Source: Ensifer sp. MPMI2T (lineage in GTDB: Bacteria > Pseudomonadota > Alphaproteobacteria > Rhizobiales > Rhizobiaceae). Taken from it: 64,000 nucleotides of DNA. This document shows positions 44,608 through 52,792 of the stretch, in pieces; position 1 is the first letter of the stretch; each line of letters begins with the position of its first letter. The translations under genes were made by a program, and so were the position numbers. The DNA lies in assembly GCF_004827385.1 (NCBI RefSeq), contig NZ_SRXN01000002.1:62001-126000 (forward strand), written 5' to 3'. The notes beneath the pieces are model-generated. The model saw nothing but the letters and a program-made list of their open reading frames with translations, made no database searches and was not told the origin of the DNA.

Positions 44608-46457
44608 CCTATGATCCTGCCACCGCCAATCCGCTTGGCTCCAATCCGCTCACAACGCGCAGTGACATGCAGCGCGCGCTGACCGACCTCTTCAATCCGC
44701 TGCTGCCATACTTTTCCCAAGGGAACGCCCGCGTTCGCCTTGACGCCGCCGGCGCTCATTTCGACCGCGCCGCGGCTGATCTCGAGGGTTTCGCAAGGCC
44801 CCTTTGGGGACTGGCACCTTTCAGCGCCGGCGGCGGCCACTTCGCCCACTGGGATCGTTATGCGGACGGGATCGCCAACGGGACCGACCCAAACCACCCG
44901 GAATACTGGGGCGCCGTCAACGGTCGCGACCAGCGCATGGTCGAGCTCGCAGCGCTGGGCTTCGCGCTAGCCCTGGTGCCGGATAAAATTTGGGATCCGC
45001 TGGATCCTCGGGCGAAAGTCAACCTCGTCGCTTATCTCATCCACGCCCGGCAGTTCGACTATGCCGACAACAACTGGAAGTTCTTCCGCATATTCGTCGA
45101 TATTGCACTCGACCGCCTCGGCATCGAATACGACCGCAGCCTGACCGAGCAGTATCTCACCGAACTCGAAGGCTTCTACATTGCGGATGGCTGGTATCGC
45201 GATGGCAATGTCCGGCGTATCGACCACTATATCCCCTTTGCCATGCACTTTTACGGCCTGATCTATTCGCGGCTCGTCGACGATGATTATGCCAAGCGCT
45301 ACCGCGAGCGCGCCCTCGCCTTTGCCCAGGATTTCCGCCAGTGGTTCGGGCAGGACGGCGCCACCCTCCCCTTCGGCCGCAGCCTCACCTACCGCTTCGC
45401 CTGCGCGGGCTTCTGGTCGGCGCTCGCCTTTGCCGACCTCGAGGCGCTGCCCTGGGGTGAGATCAAGGGCCTTTGCCTTCGCCACCTTAGATGGTGGGCG
45501 GACAAGCCGATGACCCACCGCGACGGCGTGCTATCGATCGGTTACGGCTATCCGAACCTTTTGATGTCGGAAAACTACAATTCGGCGGGCTCGCCCTATT
45601 GGGCGTTCAAGGCCTTCCTGCCGCTCGCGATCGGCGAAGACCACCCGTTCTGGACGAGCCCGGAAACGCCTCCGGCGCCGCTCGACGAGACGATTCCCCT
45701 TCGTCATCCGGGCATGGTGATGATGCCTTGCAAGGGCGACGTGGTCGCGCTTTCTTCCGGACAGGAAAACCGGCAGATGCGGTTCGGTTCGGAGAAATAC
45801 GCGAAATTCGCCTATTCGACGCGGTACGGCTTCAGCATCGAGAGCGATGAACGGGCTTTTGCCGGCGGCGCTTTCGATTCCATGCTGGCCTTCAGCGACG
45901 ACGGCATTCACTACCGGGTGCGCGAGAGCAACGACGAGGTCCGTCTGGCCGGCAATGTGCTCTATTCGAAATGGTCGCCCTGGCCGGACGTTGTGGTCGA
46001 AACCTGGCTGCTGCCGTCAGCGCCGTGGCATGTGCGGGTGCATCGGGTCACGACACCGAGAGAGCTCGATACAGCCGAGGGCGGTTTCGCAATCGCCAGA
46101 CGAGACTTCGACGCGGACTCGCTTTTCTGGGCGCCCGGCGCGGCCCATGCCATAGGTGCCGAGGATTTCAGCGGGATCTGCGATCTCGGCTCGTCTGTCG
46201 CGCGCGAAGGCCTGGCTCAGAAAGCTCCGCCAAATACCAACCTGATCTCCGCAAAGACGCTGGTGCCACAACTGCGCGCCACCATACCCGCCGGCGAGAC
46301 CGTTCTGCGCTGTGCCGTATTGGCCGTTCGCGACACCTCCGCCGTTTCAGGTGAGTGGACGAGGCCGCCGGCCGCCCCAGACATTGACGCGTTGCGTGTC
46401 CTCGCGAAGCAAGGCGAGCGCGTGAGCGCAATGGACGCGCCGGGACGAATGCCATGA
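44604..46457 (+). CDS. DUF2264-domain protein
   Basis: A 617-aa protein whose first ~350 residues are DUF2264 (WGLAPFSAGGGHF, WGAVNGRDQRMVE, FNNWKFF-like DNNWKFFRIFVDIAL, DGWYRDGN, SENYNSAGSPYWAFKA), likely an alpha/alpha toroid seen in glycoside-processing enzymes; the rest is beta-rich. No signal peptide, so cytoplasmic. The ATG overlaps the LacI stop. Association with 2-hydroxyacid dehydrogenase and isomerase genes suggests hydrolysis or modification of an imported (urono-)oligosaccharide, which is inference. Confidence 0.83.
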   Translation: MTYDPATANPLGSNPLTTRSDMQRALTDLFNPLLPYFSQGNARVRLDAAGAHFDRAAADLEGFARPLWGLAPFSAGGGHFAHWDRYADGIANGTDPNHPEYWGAVNGRDQRMVELAALGFALALVPDKIWDPLDPRAKVNLVAYLIHARQFDYADNNWKFFRIFVDIALDRLGIEYDRSLTEQYLTELEGFYIADGWYRDGNVRRIDHYIPFAMHFYGLIYSRLVDDDYAKRYRERALAFAQDFRQWFGQDGATLPFGRSLTYRFACAGFWSALAFADLEALPWGEIKGLCLRHLRWWADKPMTHRDGVLSIGYGYPNLLMSENYNSAGSPYWAFKAFLPLAIGEDHPFWTSPETPPAPLDETIPLRHPGMVMMPCKGDVVALSSGQENRQMRFGSEKYAKFAYSTRYGFSIESDERAFAGGAFDSMLAFSDDGIHYRVRESNDEVRLAGNVLYSKWSPWPDVVVETWLLPSAPWHVRVHRVTTPRELDTAEGGFAIARRDFDADSLFWAPGAAHAIGAEDFSGICDLGSSVAREGLAQKAPPNTNLISAKTLVPQLRATIPAGETVLRCAVLAVRDTSAVSGEWTRPPAAPDIDALRVLAKQGERVSAMDAPGRMP

Positions 46458-47464
46458 CGCGCCCCGCAATTGCCTTTGCGATGCAGCCGGAAAGGACACG
46501 GTACGTCCTCACACCAGAACTTCTTTTGAGGTTCGACAGTCTCGGGCGTGTTCTGGATCAGCGACCGATGACGGAGTTCGGCGATGAACGGGCAAATCGG
46601 CTGCTGGCTGAAACGGAAATCTTGGTCACTGGTTGGGGTGCCCCGCTGTTCGACAGAGCGGCGCTTGCCGCGGCACCGCGCATCCGCCTCGTCGTGCACG
46701 CGGCCGGAACGGTTAAGGGACTGATCGACGAGTGCGTCTTCGACGCAAGCGTGGCCGTCAGTCATGCGGCCGAAGCCAACGCTGTGCCGGTCGCCGAGTT
46801 CACACTTGCGGCGATCATTTTTGCCGGCAAGCAGGTTTTCCGGTTCCGCGATCTCTACGTCGCCGACCGCGACCGCACCCGCACCTATCTCCTGCAGGGG
46901 CAGCCGATTGGAAACTATCGCCGCACGATCGGGATTGTCGGGGCATCTAAAATCGGCAGACGGGTGATCGAGCTTCTTCGTCCGTTCGACTATCAGGTGC
47001 TGCTTTACGATCCGGTGGTCGGGCAGGATGCCGCTTTCGCCCTCGATGTCGAGAAGGTCGATCTCGACACTCTGATGGCGCGCGCGGACATCGTGTCGCT
47101 GCATGCGCCGTCGCTCCCCGAGACCCGGCACATGATCGACGCGCGGCGGCTCTCGCTCATGAAGGACGGCGCAACGCTGATCAATACGGCGCGAGGTGCG
47201 CTCGTGGACGAAGCCGCGCTTATCGACAAGCTGAAAACCGGCACGATCAATGCCGTCATCGACGTCACGCATCCCGAGGTGCCGGAACGAGACTCACCGT
47301 TCTATGATCTGCCGAACGTGTTCCTGACCCCGCACATTGCCGGCGCTGTCGGCCTTGAACGGACGCGCCTTGGCGAGATGGCGGCCGATGAGATCGCCCG
47401 GTTCATCGAAGGCAGGCCGCTGCTTTACGAGATTCGCAAGGCCGACCTAGAGCGCATGGCATGA
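46454..47464 (+). CDS. D-isomer-specific 2-hydroxyacid dehydrogenase
   Basis: A 336-aa NAD(P)-dependent enzyme. The cofactor loop is GIVGASKIGRRVIE (about 157), with a Ser in place of a loop Gly, and the catalytic set Arg (INTARGALVD), Glu (HPEVPERD) and His (LTPHIAGAV) is complete. It starts within the DUF2264 stop (ATGA). It would interconvert a 2-keto and a D-2-hydroxy acid in the LacI operon. Confidence 0.9.
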   Translation: MTRPAIAFAMQPERTRYVLTPELLLRFDSLGRVLDQRPMTEFGDERANRLLAETEILVTGWGAPLFDRAALAAAPRIRLVVHAAGTVKGLIDECVFDASVAVSHAAEANAVPVAEFTLAAIIFAGKQVFRFRDLYVADRDRTRTYLLQGQPIGNYRRTIGIVGASKIGRRVIELLRPFDYQVLLYDPVVGQDAAFALDVEKVDLDTLMARADIVSLHAPSLPETRHMIDARRLSLMKDGATLINTARGALVDEAALIDKLKTGTINAVIDVTHPEVPERDSPFYDLPNVFLTPHIAGAVGLERTRLGEMAADEIARFIEGRPLLYEIRKADLERMA

Positions 47465-48231
47465 ACACGTTCGAACCCGGGCTCTGCACGGTCACGTTCC
47501 GCAGCCTGCCCGCGCACAGGATCGTGGAGCTGGCGGCGAAGGCCGAGCTTGCGGCGATCGAATGGGCGGGCGACGCCCATGTCCTTCCGGGGGACGAACC
47601 GATCGCCCGCGAAGTCAGGCGTCTCTCGGAAAAGGCGGGTCTGGCAACGTCCTATGGTTCCTATGTCGCGCCGCCTACCGACGATCTCCCCGTGTTCCGA
47701 CGCGCTCTCGATAGCGCAATCGCACTTGGAGCCTCGAATATCCGCATCTGGCCCGGCACGCGCCAGCGCGACTCCAAGGACTATAGCACTAGTGAACGAC
47801 GCGCCGCAGCGGCCGCAATCCGCGACATGGGTGCGGAAGCTGCGCGGCGCGGGGTCACCGTGTCGTTGGAATATCACCCACAATCCCTGACGGATGAGAC
47901 GGATTCTGCGCGGCGCCTGATCGATGCGATCGCGCACGACAACGTCTATCTCTACTGGCAGCCGCGACCCGGGCTTCCGCTTGACGAAGCGCTGGCCGAG
48001 ATCGCTCAAATCGGTCAGCACGTGTCCCATGTCCATGTCTTCGCCTGGGATGGCGATCGCAACCGCTTTCCCCTGAAGTCGGCGTCCGATTACTGGCGGG
48101 CGGTTCTGGCCGACATACCCGCGTCGCGCTGGAGCGGGCGACGCTTTGCCATGTTGGAATTCGTGGCAAATGACGACCCTGCGGCATTCTTCGAAGACGC
48201 CGCAACGCTCAGGCAAATCCTCAAAAGGTAG
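47461..48231 (+). CDS. Sugar-phosphate isomerase/epimerase (xylose-isomerase-like TIM barrel)
   Basis: A 256-aa TIM-barrel protein of the AP-endonuclease-2 superfamily, with SLEYHPQSLTD (Glu, His), VYLYWQPRPG, HVSHVHVFAWDGD (His, Asp) and FAMLEFVAND (Glu) at metal-site positions. The typical Asp-x-His pair is replaced by YWQPR, so metal binding may differ. ATGA overlap with the dehydrogenase makes it the last gene of the LacI operon. Confidence 0.86.
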   Translation: MNTFEPGLCTVTFRSLPAHRIVELAAKAELAAIEWAGDAHVLPGDEPIAREVRRLSEKAGLATSYGSYVAPPTDDLPVFRRALDSAIALGASNIRIWPGTRQRDSKDYSTSERRAAAAAIRDMGAEAARRGVTVSLEYHPQSLTDETDSARRLIDAIAHDNVYLYWQPRPGLPLDEALAEIAQIGQHVSHVHVFAWDGDRNRFPLKSASDYWRAVLADIPASRWSGRRFAMLEFVANDDPAAFFEDAATLRQILKR

Positions 48232-48261
48232 GGACGTCTCGGGGCGACGGTCCGGGCTCGT

Positions 48262-48287
48262 GGAACTCTTTCCCACGCCGGAGTGTT
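48262..48287 (+). promoter_or_regulatory. EcfG-type promoter for the iron permease-like gene
   Basis: GGAAC-N17-TGTT, 31 bp before the start at 48319. One mismatch to the (C/G)GTT consensus. Confidence 0.5.
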
Positions 48288-48318
48288 ATCGGAATCGAAT
48301 GAGCGTCGGGTATCGCGA

Positions 48319-48744
48319 ATGACTCAAAAGATCAATGCGTTCAGCAAATTCGCGACTGCTGTTGCGGAATATTCCGGGCGGCCTATTACCTTCGCATTGG
48401 CGGTCGCCACGATCGTCATCTGGGGCATCACCGGGCCGCTGTTCGGCTTTTCCCAAACCTGGCAGCTGGTGGTCAACACCGGCACTACGATCATCACCTT
48501 CCTCATGGTTTTCGTTCTTCAGAACTCGCAGATCCGCGACGCCACAGCGGTCCAGGCGAAGCTCGACGAACTCATCCTGACAAGTTCGGCGGAGAACGAA
48601 TATGTCGGCATCGAGGAGCTTGAAGAGGAAGAACTGAAGCGCCTCACCGAGATCCTTAAGGAACACGCTGAAAGCGAGGAAGATCACGCTCTGCACGAGA
48701 AGGTATCGCGCGCGACCCGGCGCCAGCCCGCAGGAAAAGCATAA
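48319..48744 (+). CDS. Low-affinity iron permease family protein
   Basis: A 141-aa protein with two membrane helices (about residues 22-45 and 52-75) and the conserved FVLQNSQIRDATAVQAKLDELI, the core of the low-affinity iron permease (Fet4-like) family in bacteria; the tail is acidic. It marks the start of the stress island and carries an EcfG-type promoter. Transport activity of the bacterial short forms has not been shown. Confidence 0.85.
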   Translation: MTQKINAFSKFATAVAEYSGRPITFALAVATIVIWGITGPLFGFSQTWQLVVNTGTTIITFLMVFVLQNSQIRDATAVQAKLDELILTSSAENEYVGIEELEEEELKRLTEILKEHAESEEDHALHEKVSRATRRQPAGKA

Positions 48745-48785
48745 CGACAACGGCCACGATCGTGAGCATACCCGGTAGCATCGCG

Positions 48786-48810
48786 GGAACCAAATGCCAG
48801 GGAAGCCGTT
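48786..48810 (+). promoter_or_regulatory. EcfG-type promoter
   Basis: GGAAC-N16-CGTT, a perfect match, 35 bp before the start at 48845. Confidence 0.75.
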
Positions 48811-48817
48811 TGCGTAA

Positions 48818-49216
<399 letters not shown>

Positions 49217-49219
49217 GCC

Positions 49220-50002
49220 ATGGCGGATCGATCGTCTGTCGCCCTGGTCACGGGCGCGGGATCCGGCATCGGCCGCGCCACCGCCCTTGCTCTTGCCGCC
49301 GACCGAATGAAGGTCGGCTTGCTCGGCCGTACCCGCCCGGAGCTCGAAGATTGCGCCTCGGAGATCGGTGCCGCTGGGGGCCAAGCATTGGTGCTCGAAG
49401 CCGATGTGGCGGATGAGCTTGCGATGCGAAACGCGGTGAAGACGCTTGTCACTGAATTCGAGCATCTCGATGTCGTCGTCGCCAATGCCGGCATCAACGG
49501 CGTCTGGGCGCCCATTGACGACTTGAAGCCGCTCGAATGGGACAAGACCATTGCCGTCAATCTGCGCGGGACGTTTCTGACGCTGCACACGACGGTTCCC
49601 TATCTCAAAGAAAACGGCTGCGGCTCGATCGTCGTTGTGTCATCGATCAACGGTACGCGGACCTTCACCACACCCGGCGCAACCGCATACGTCGCCACCA
49701 AGGCGGCGCAGGTGGCGATCGTCCAGCAGCTCGCCCTCGAACTGGCCAAGCACCAAATTCGCGTGAATGCGGTGTGCCCGGGAGAGATCGAGACGCGGAT
49801 CGACGAGCACACCAGCCTGCGCCATGAGGAGGAATCCGCAATACCGGTAGAGTGGCCGGACGGCCAGATCCCAATTACGGGCGGCAGACCCGGTCGCAGC
49901 GAGGACGTTGCGGAAGTCATCCGCTTCCTGGTTTCCGATGACGCACGACACGTCACTGGCACCCCCATCTGGATCGACGGAGGTCAGGGTCTGCTAAGGT
50001 AG
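49220..50002 (+). CDS. SDR-family oxidoreductase
   Basis: A 260-aa classical SDR: TGAGSGIG loop (about 12-19), NAGI (about 91-94), Ser in VVVSSINGT and YVATKAA (Tyr-x3-Lys). The LGRTRPEL stretch after strand 2 has Arg, favouring NADP. It lies 3 bp after the preceding small gene, so it is probably in the same EcfG-driven transcript. Substrate unknown. Confidence 0.87.
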   Translation: MADRSSVALVTGAGSGIGRATALALAADRMKVGLLGRTRPELEDCASEIGAAGGQALVLEADVADELAMRNAVKTLVTEFEHLDVVVANAGINGVWAPIDDLKPLEWDKTIAVNLRGTFLTLHTTVPYLKENGCGSIVVVSSINGTRTFTTPGATAYVATKAAQVAIVQQLALELAKHQIRVNAVCPGEIETRIDEHTSLRHEEESAIPVEWPDGQIPITGGRPGRSEDVAEVIRFLVSDDARHVTGTPIWIDGGQGLLR

Positions 50003-50008
50003 TGAGCG

Positions 50009-50114
50009 TAGAGCATCCCGCTTTCAAGTGGCATCACTGAAAGCGGATAAGATGCTCTAGAATCAAAGTGCTAGAGCGTCCTTTGTGCGTTCATTTGAAC
50101 GCACGGCGCTCTAG
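50009..50114 (+). repeat. RIME-like element, variant (copy 5)
   Basis: Palindrome A TAGAGCATC...GATGCTCTA around CGCTTTCA/TGAAAGCG, linker AATCAAAGTG, palindrome B CTAGAGCG...CGCTCTAG around GTGCGTTC/GAACGCAC. Sequence differs from copies 1, 2 and 4 but the linker and plan agree. The stop codon of the leftward small gene lies in its last bases. Confidence 0.8.
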
Positions 50115-50305
50115 TCGCCCTTGGTCTTTCCGGCGTCCGACAGCTTGCCGCGATGCGGATCTTTCAGGTTTTCGCCGACCGCGTCCCTGTCGCGCTCTGG
50201 ATCATCCTTGGCAGGAAGATAGCCCCGTGGCTTCGTCTCCTTCGGCCCTTCCCAGCGTGGCGACTGCTCTGTTGTCCCGGGCGCGCCCGATTTCGGCGTT
50301 TTCAT
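50111..50305 (-). CDS. Small hydrophilic stress protein (64 aa)
   Basis: A 64-aa, Pro/Lys/Asp-rich protein without membrane segments (KETKPRGYLPAKDDPERD), probably intrinsically disordered. GGAGAGCAACG precedes the ATG, and an EcfG-type promoter lies 32 bp upstream. The stop codon is provided by the edge of RIME-like copy 5. Family not recognised. Confidence 0.68.
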   Translation of the reverse strand: MKTPKSGAPGTTEQSPRWEGPKETKPRGYLPAKDDPERDRDAVGENLKDPHRGKLSDAGKTKGD

Positions 50306-50334
50306 CGTTGCTCTCCAAGAATATCTCCGAAGAC

Positions 50335-50361
50335 GGAACCTCATCGGCGGCAAATCGTTCC
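50335..50361. promoter_or_regulatory. Symmetric EcfG-type promoter sequence
   Basis: Minus strand GGAAC-N16-GGTT (50337-50361) points at the gene starting at 50305. The plus strand reads GGAAC-N16-CGTT (50335-50359), a perfect match that points at no gene I can see. Confidence 0.6.
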
Positions 50362-50390
50362 CAGCTTCCAAAGTCACCGCGCCGGTTCCC

Positions 50391-50424
50391 AAAAAAAAGG
50401 GCTCCACCAATAGTGATGGAGCCC
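50391..50424 (-). terminator. Terminator of the 51059-50566 operon
   Basis: Perfect stem GGGCTCCA/TGGAGCCC followed on the minus strand by eight T. It lies 142 bp after the stop of the gene at 50566. Confidence 0.85.
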
Positions 50425-50565
50425 GATCTGCACTGTTGTTTGGGATCGCGCGGATCCGTAGGGGCTTGCGGAGAGGGGACTTGTTCCACGCGGTCCGACA
50501 CATAAACCGGATGCGCGGCGATTTGTTCCCGATTGGTTCGAGAAACGCTTGCGCGGATCTAATAT

Positions 50566-50811
50566 TTACCACGACCAGAACCGCTCGCCGCGTGAGGGAG
50601 CAGTCGATGTGCCGCCCATGACGTAGCCTGCCACGAATGCCAGGGTCGCGACCAGAAGCAAAGTGCTACTCAGTGCCGCCGGATGTTCGCGGGCAGTCCC
50701 GGCAACCACCGCCGCCTCGTCGCGGACGTAGCGCGCGGCGTCCTGTGTCCTTGTTTTCAAATCGGGTTCTGGCTTGCCGGTGAAGCCGGCTCTCAGCGTT
50801 CTCAGTGCCAT
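50566..50811 (-). CDS. Small membrane protein (81 aa)
   Basis: An 81-aa protein with a basic/acidic N-terminal part (DLKTRTQDAARYVRDEAAVVAG) and one C-terminal membrane helix (about 48-68, LSSTLLLVATLAFVAGYVMG). The layout resembles small ElaB/DUF883-type stress membrane proteins, but the family match is uncertain. AGGAGCGGAACG precedes the ATG. It starts 11 bp after the 78-aa gene and shares its EcfG promoter. Confidence 0.75.
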   Translation of the reverse strand: MALRTLRAGFTGKPEPDLKTRTQDAARYVRDEAAVVAGTAREHPAALSSTLLLVATLAFVAGYVMGGTSTAPSRGERFWSW

Positions 50812-50822
50812 CGTTCCGCTCC

Positions 50823-51059
50823 TCATTCCTGGTCTTTCATGCCCGGAGTCGGAAAGCGTTGATCGGCATCCTCGAGATCGGACTCGACGAGGTAATCGTC
50901 TCTCTTTTGCCGTGCGGCCTCCCGCATGGCGCGATGGCTTGCGAGATCGTCCGGCTCGACAGGCTGTGTCTTAGAGCGCGGATGCAGATCGCTATCCTTC
51001 TCGATCGGTCTCTGTTCGGCCGTATGAGCGCCCTTGCGCCGCTTTTCCGTGGTTTTCAC
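50823..51059 (-). CDS. Small charged protein (78 aa), GTG start
   Basis: A 78-aa hydrophilic protein with many Lys, Arg, Glu and Asp, without membrane segments (AMREAARQKRDDYLVESDLEDADQ). The start is a GTG with AGGAGGAAAAG in front. A perfect EcfG-type promoter lies 29 bp upstream. First gene of a two-gene stress operon. Family not recognised. Confidence 0.72.
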   Translation of the reverse strand: MKTTEKRRKGAHTAEQRPIEKDSDLHPRSKTQPVEPDDLASHRAMREAARQKRDDYLVESDLEDADQRFPTPGMKDQE

Positions 51060-51088
51060 CTTTTCCTCCTGAGGGTTCCTGATGAGTC

Positions 51089-51113
51089 AACGTCAGGCGG
51101 GATAGGAAGTTCC
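51089..51113 (-). promoter_or_regulatory. EcfG-type promoter
   Basis: GGAAC-N16-CGTT on the minus strand, perfect match, in front of the GTG-started gene at 51059. Confidence 0.75.
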
Positions 51114-51144
51114 CGGCTGAAGCCTCTCGGGCAATCCTGAAACG

Positions 51145-51276
51145 TCAATCGGTTGTAGCAGGAAGGCGCGTACCGCCTTCCTCGGCAGGACGACGGTCGG
51201 CGGTGTCGTAGATCAGCAAGGCGAGAGCCGCCGCCATCAGAAAGATAATCCCAGCGAGAATCGTGCGCGGTTTCAT
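51145..51276 (-). CDS. Very small membrane protein (43 aa)
   Basis: Reading from ATG 51276 gives MKPRTILAGIIFLMAAALAL then LIYDTADRRPAEEGG and a stop at 51145: one membrane helix with a short polar tail. GGGA lies next to the ATG. A perfect EcfG-type promoter 24 bp upstream makes a chance ORF unlikely. Confidence 0.6.
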   Translation of the reverse strand: MKPRTILAGIIFLMAAALALLIYDTADRRPAEEGGTRLPATTD

Positions 51277-51300
51277 TCCCAGTCGTCCCGTCGGTGATGA

Positions 51301-51326
51301 AACGCCGCCCGGGCGTCATCGGTTCC
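51301..51326 (-). promoter_or_regulatory. EcfG-type promoter
   Basis: GGAAC-N17-CGTT on the minus strand, perfect match, in front of the 43-aa membrane protein gene. Confidence 0.72.
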
Positions 51327-51363
51327 GACGAACCACGGGGACGCCCAAGCGCGGAATGCATCC

Positions 51364-51388
51364 GGAACAAAGCGTCGTGCCCTTGGTT
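51364..51388 (+). promoter_or_regulatory. EcfG-type promoter
   Basis: GGAAC-N16-GGTT, just left of RIME-like copy 6. A transcript from here to the SDR gene at 51553 would carry the whole element in its leader. Confidence 0.6.
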
Positions 51389-51394
51389 AGACCT

Positions 51395-51496
51395 ACTGCA
51401 TGATTCCTCAAAATCGATTTGAGGACAAAATCATGCAAGCGACTCAAAGTGCTAACAGCGACCTGTGCGCGTTTCAAAAAGCGCGCGGCGCTGTCG
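51395..51496 (+). repeat. RIME-like two-palindrome element, copy 6
   Basis: ACTGCATGATTCCTCAAAAT...AAAATCATGCA, linker ACTCAAAGTG, then CTAACAGCGACC...GGCGCTGTCG around TGCGCG/CGCGCG. It lies in the leader of the SDR gene. Confidence 0.85.
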
Positions 51497-51552
51497 GCGA
51501 TGCGCTGGCGGAACTGCGAATGCCTGCCTCATCCGATATGGAGTTTCTGGAA

Positions 51553-52410
51553 ATGGATACCTTTCCTCGCCCTCCCTTTGCGCGGCAACCTCAAGCCATG
51601 CCCGGAACAACGGATCGAATGGAGCCGATGCCTGACCATGGAGAGAATTCCTACAAGGGTTCGGGCCGGTTGGAGGGAAAGAAGGCGATCATAACCGGTG
51701 GCGATAGCGGCATCGGCCGGGCGGTGGCGATCGCCTACGCCAGAGAGGGCGCCGACGTCCTCATCGCCTACCTTAGCGAGCATGAGGACGCGCAGGCGAC
51801 GAAGGTGCTCGTCGAGGAAGCCGGACGCAGGGCCGTGCTGGTAGCGGGAGATATCCAGTCCTCCGCTCACTGCCGGCGCATCGTGGACACGGCCATCGAA
51901 GAGCTCGGCGGCATAGACATTCTCGTCAACAATGCGGCTCACCAGGCGTCCTTCCGGGCGATCGAGGACATAACGGACGAGGAATGGGAGCTGACCTTCC
52001 GGGTCAACATGCACGCGATTTTCTACCTGACCAAGGCAGCGGTGCCGCACATGCGCGAAGGCAGTGCGATCATCAACACCGCCTCCATCAACGCCGACAG
52101 TCCCAATCCGACCCTGCTCGCCTATGCCGCCACAAAGGGTGCGCTGCATAATTTCACGGCCGGTCTCGCGCAGCTATTGGCCGAGCGGGGCATACGCGCG
52201 AATGTTGTAGCTCCGGGTCCGATCTGGACGCCGTTGATCCCGTCCACCCTCCCGGAAGATTCCGTCGTCGACTTCGGCAAGCAGGTGCCGATGAAGCGTC
52301 CGGGTCAGCCGGTGGAACTCGCCTCGACCTTTGTCATGCTGGCGGACCCGATGTCGAGCTATGTATCGGGCGCGACGATCGCCGTGGCCGGAGGCAAGCC
52401 GTTCCTCTGA
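51553..52410 (+). CDS. SDR-family oxidoreductase (YghA/general-stress type)
   Basis: A 285-aa SDR with the N-terminal extension DTFPRPPFARQPQAMPGTTD typical of the YghA/YhdF stress group, then TGGDSGIG loop, NNAA and Ser/Tyr-x3-Lys (NTASIN, YAATKGA). Start 51553 has GGAG nine bases upstream; the frame runs back into RIME-like copy 6, which should not be coding. The EcfG-type promoter upstream fits a stress role. Substrate unknown, probably an aldehyde. Confidence 0.85.
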   Translation: MDTFPRPPFARQPQAMPGTTDRMEPMPDHGENSYKGSGRLEGKKAIITGGDSGIGRAVAIAYAREGADVLIAYLSEHEDAQATKVLVEEAGRRAVLVAGDIQSSAHCRRIVDTAIEELGGIDILVNNAAHQASFRAIEDITDEEWELTFRVNMHAIFYLTKAAVPHMREGSAIINTASINADSPNPTLLAYAATKGALHNFTAGLAQLLAERGIRANVVAPGPIWTPLIPSTLPEDSVVDFGKQVPMKRPGQPVELASTFVMLADPMSSYVSGATIAVAGGKPFL

Positions 52411-52525
52411 CAACGGTTGAGAAAAGTGAGCCAATCTGCGCGCATCCGCATATCTACGATTTGGAAGCAGTGACGACGGACCGATGCAACCATGATCCGG
52501 TCGCCAATGCTAATGGTCCGCTGAA

Positions 52526-52792
52526 TCAGGCACCGGTCCAGCTGTTGACGCGGAATTGCGCTTCCTCCGCCGCCTTGATGAAGGCGGCACGTGCGGCGTC
52601 GGGTTCGTCGTTTCCCTCTATCACGCGGTCGCATGCAGCCAATGCTTCGTTTTTTGCCTCTCCCTCGGCGAGCGGCCAGTGGTTCTTGAGACATAGAAAG
52701 GCGTCGCGCGTACTTTGCACCCGCAGCACTCGCCTCGGCGCCTCCAGGATAACCGCTTCGCTCCACAGGCGATCCTGCGTCAGGCTTGGCAT
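52526..52792 (-). CDS. DUF982 protein
   Basis: An 88-aa DUF982 member: VQSTRDAFLCLKNHWPLAEG and ARAAFIKAAEEAQFRV match the blocks seen at 9398 and 9887. AAGGAATGTCGAC precedes the ATG. Its first 13 bases overlap the end of the CBS-domain gene, so the two are in one operon. Function unknown. Confidence 0.85.
   Translation of the reverse strand: MPSLTQDRLWSEAVILEAPRRVLRVQSTRDAFLCLKNHWPLAEGEAKNEALAACDRVIEGNDEPDAARAAFIKAAEEAQFRVNSWTGA

Noticed and set aside
50202..50501. 99-codon minus-strand frame with a GTG start near a GGAAC box
   Set aside because: It runs through a strong terminator hairpin (50391-50424) and overlaps the better supported 64-aa gene and its promoter.
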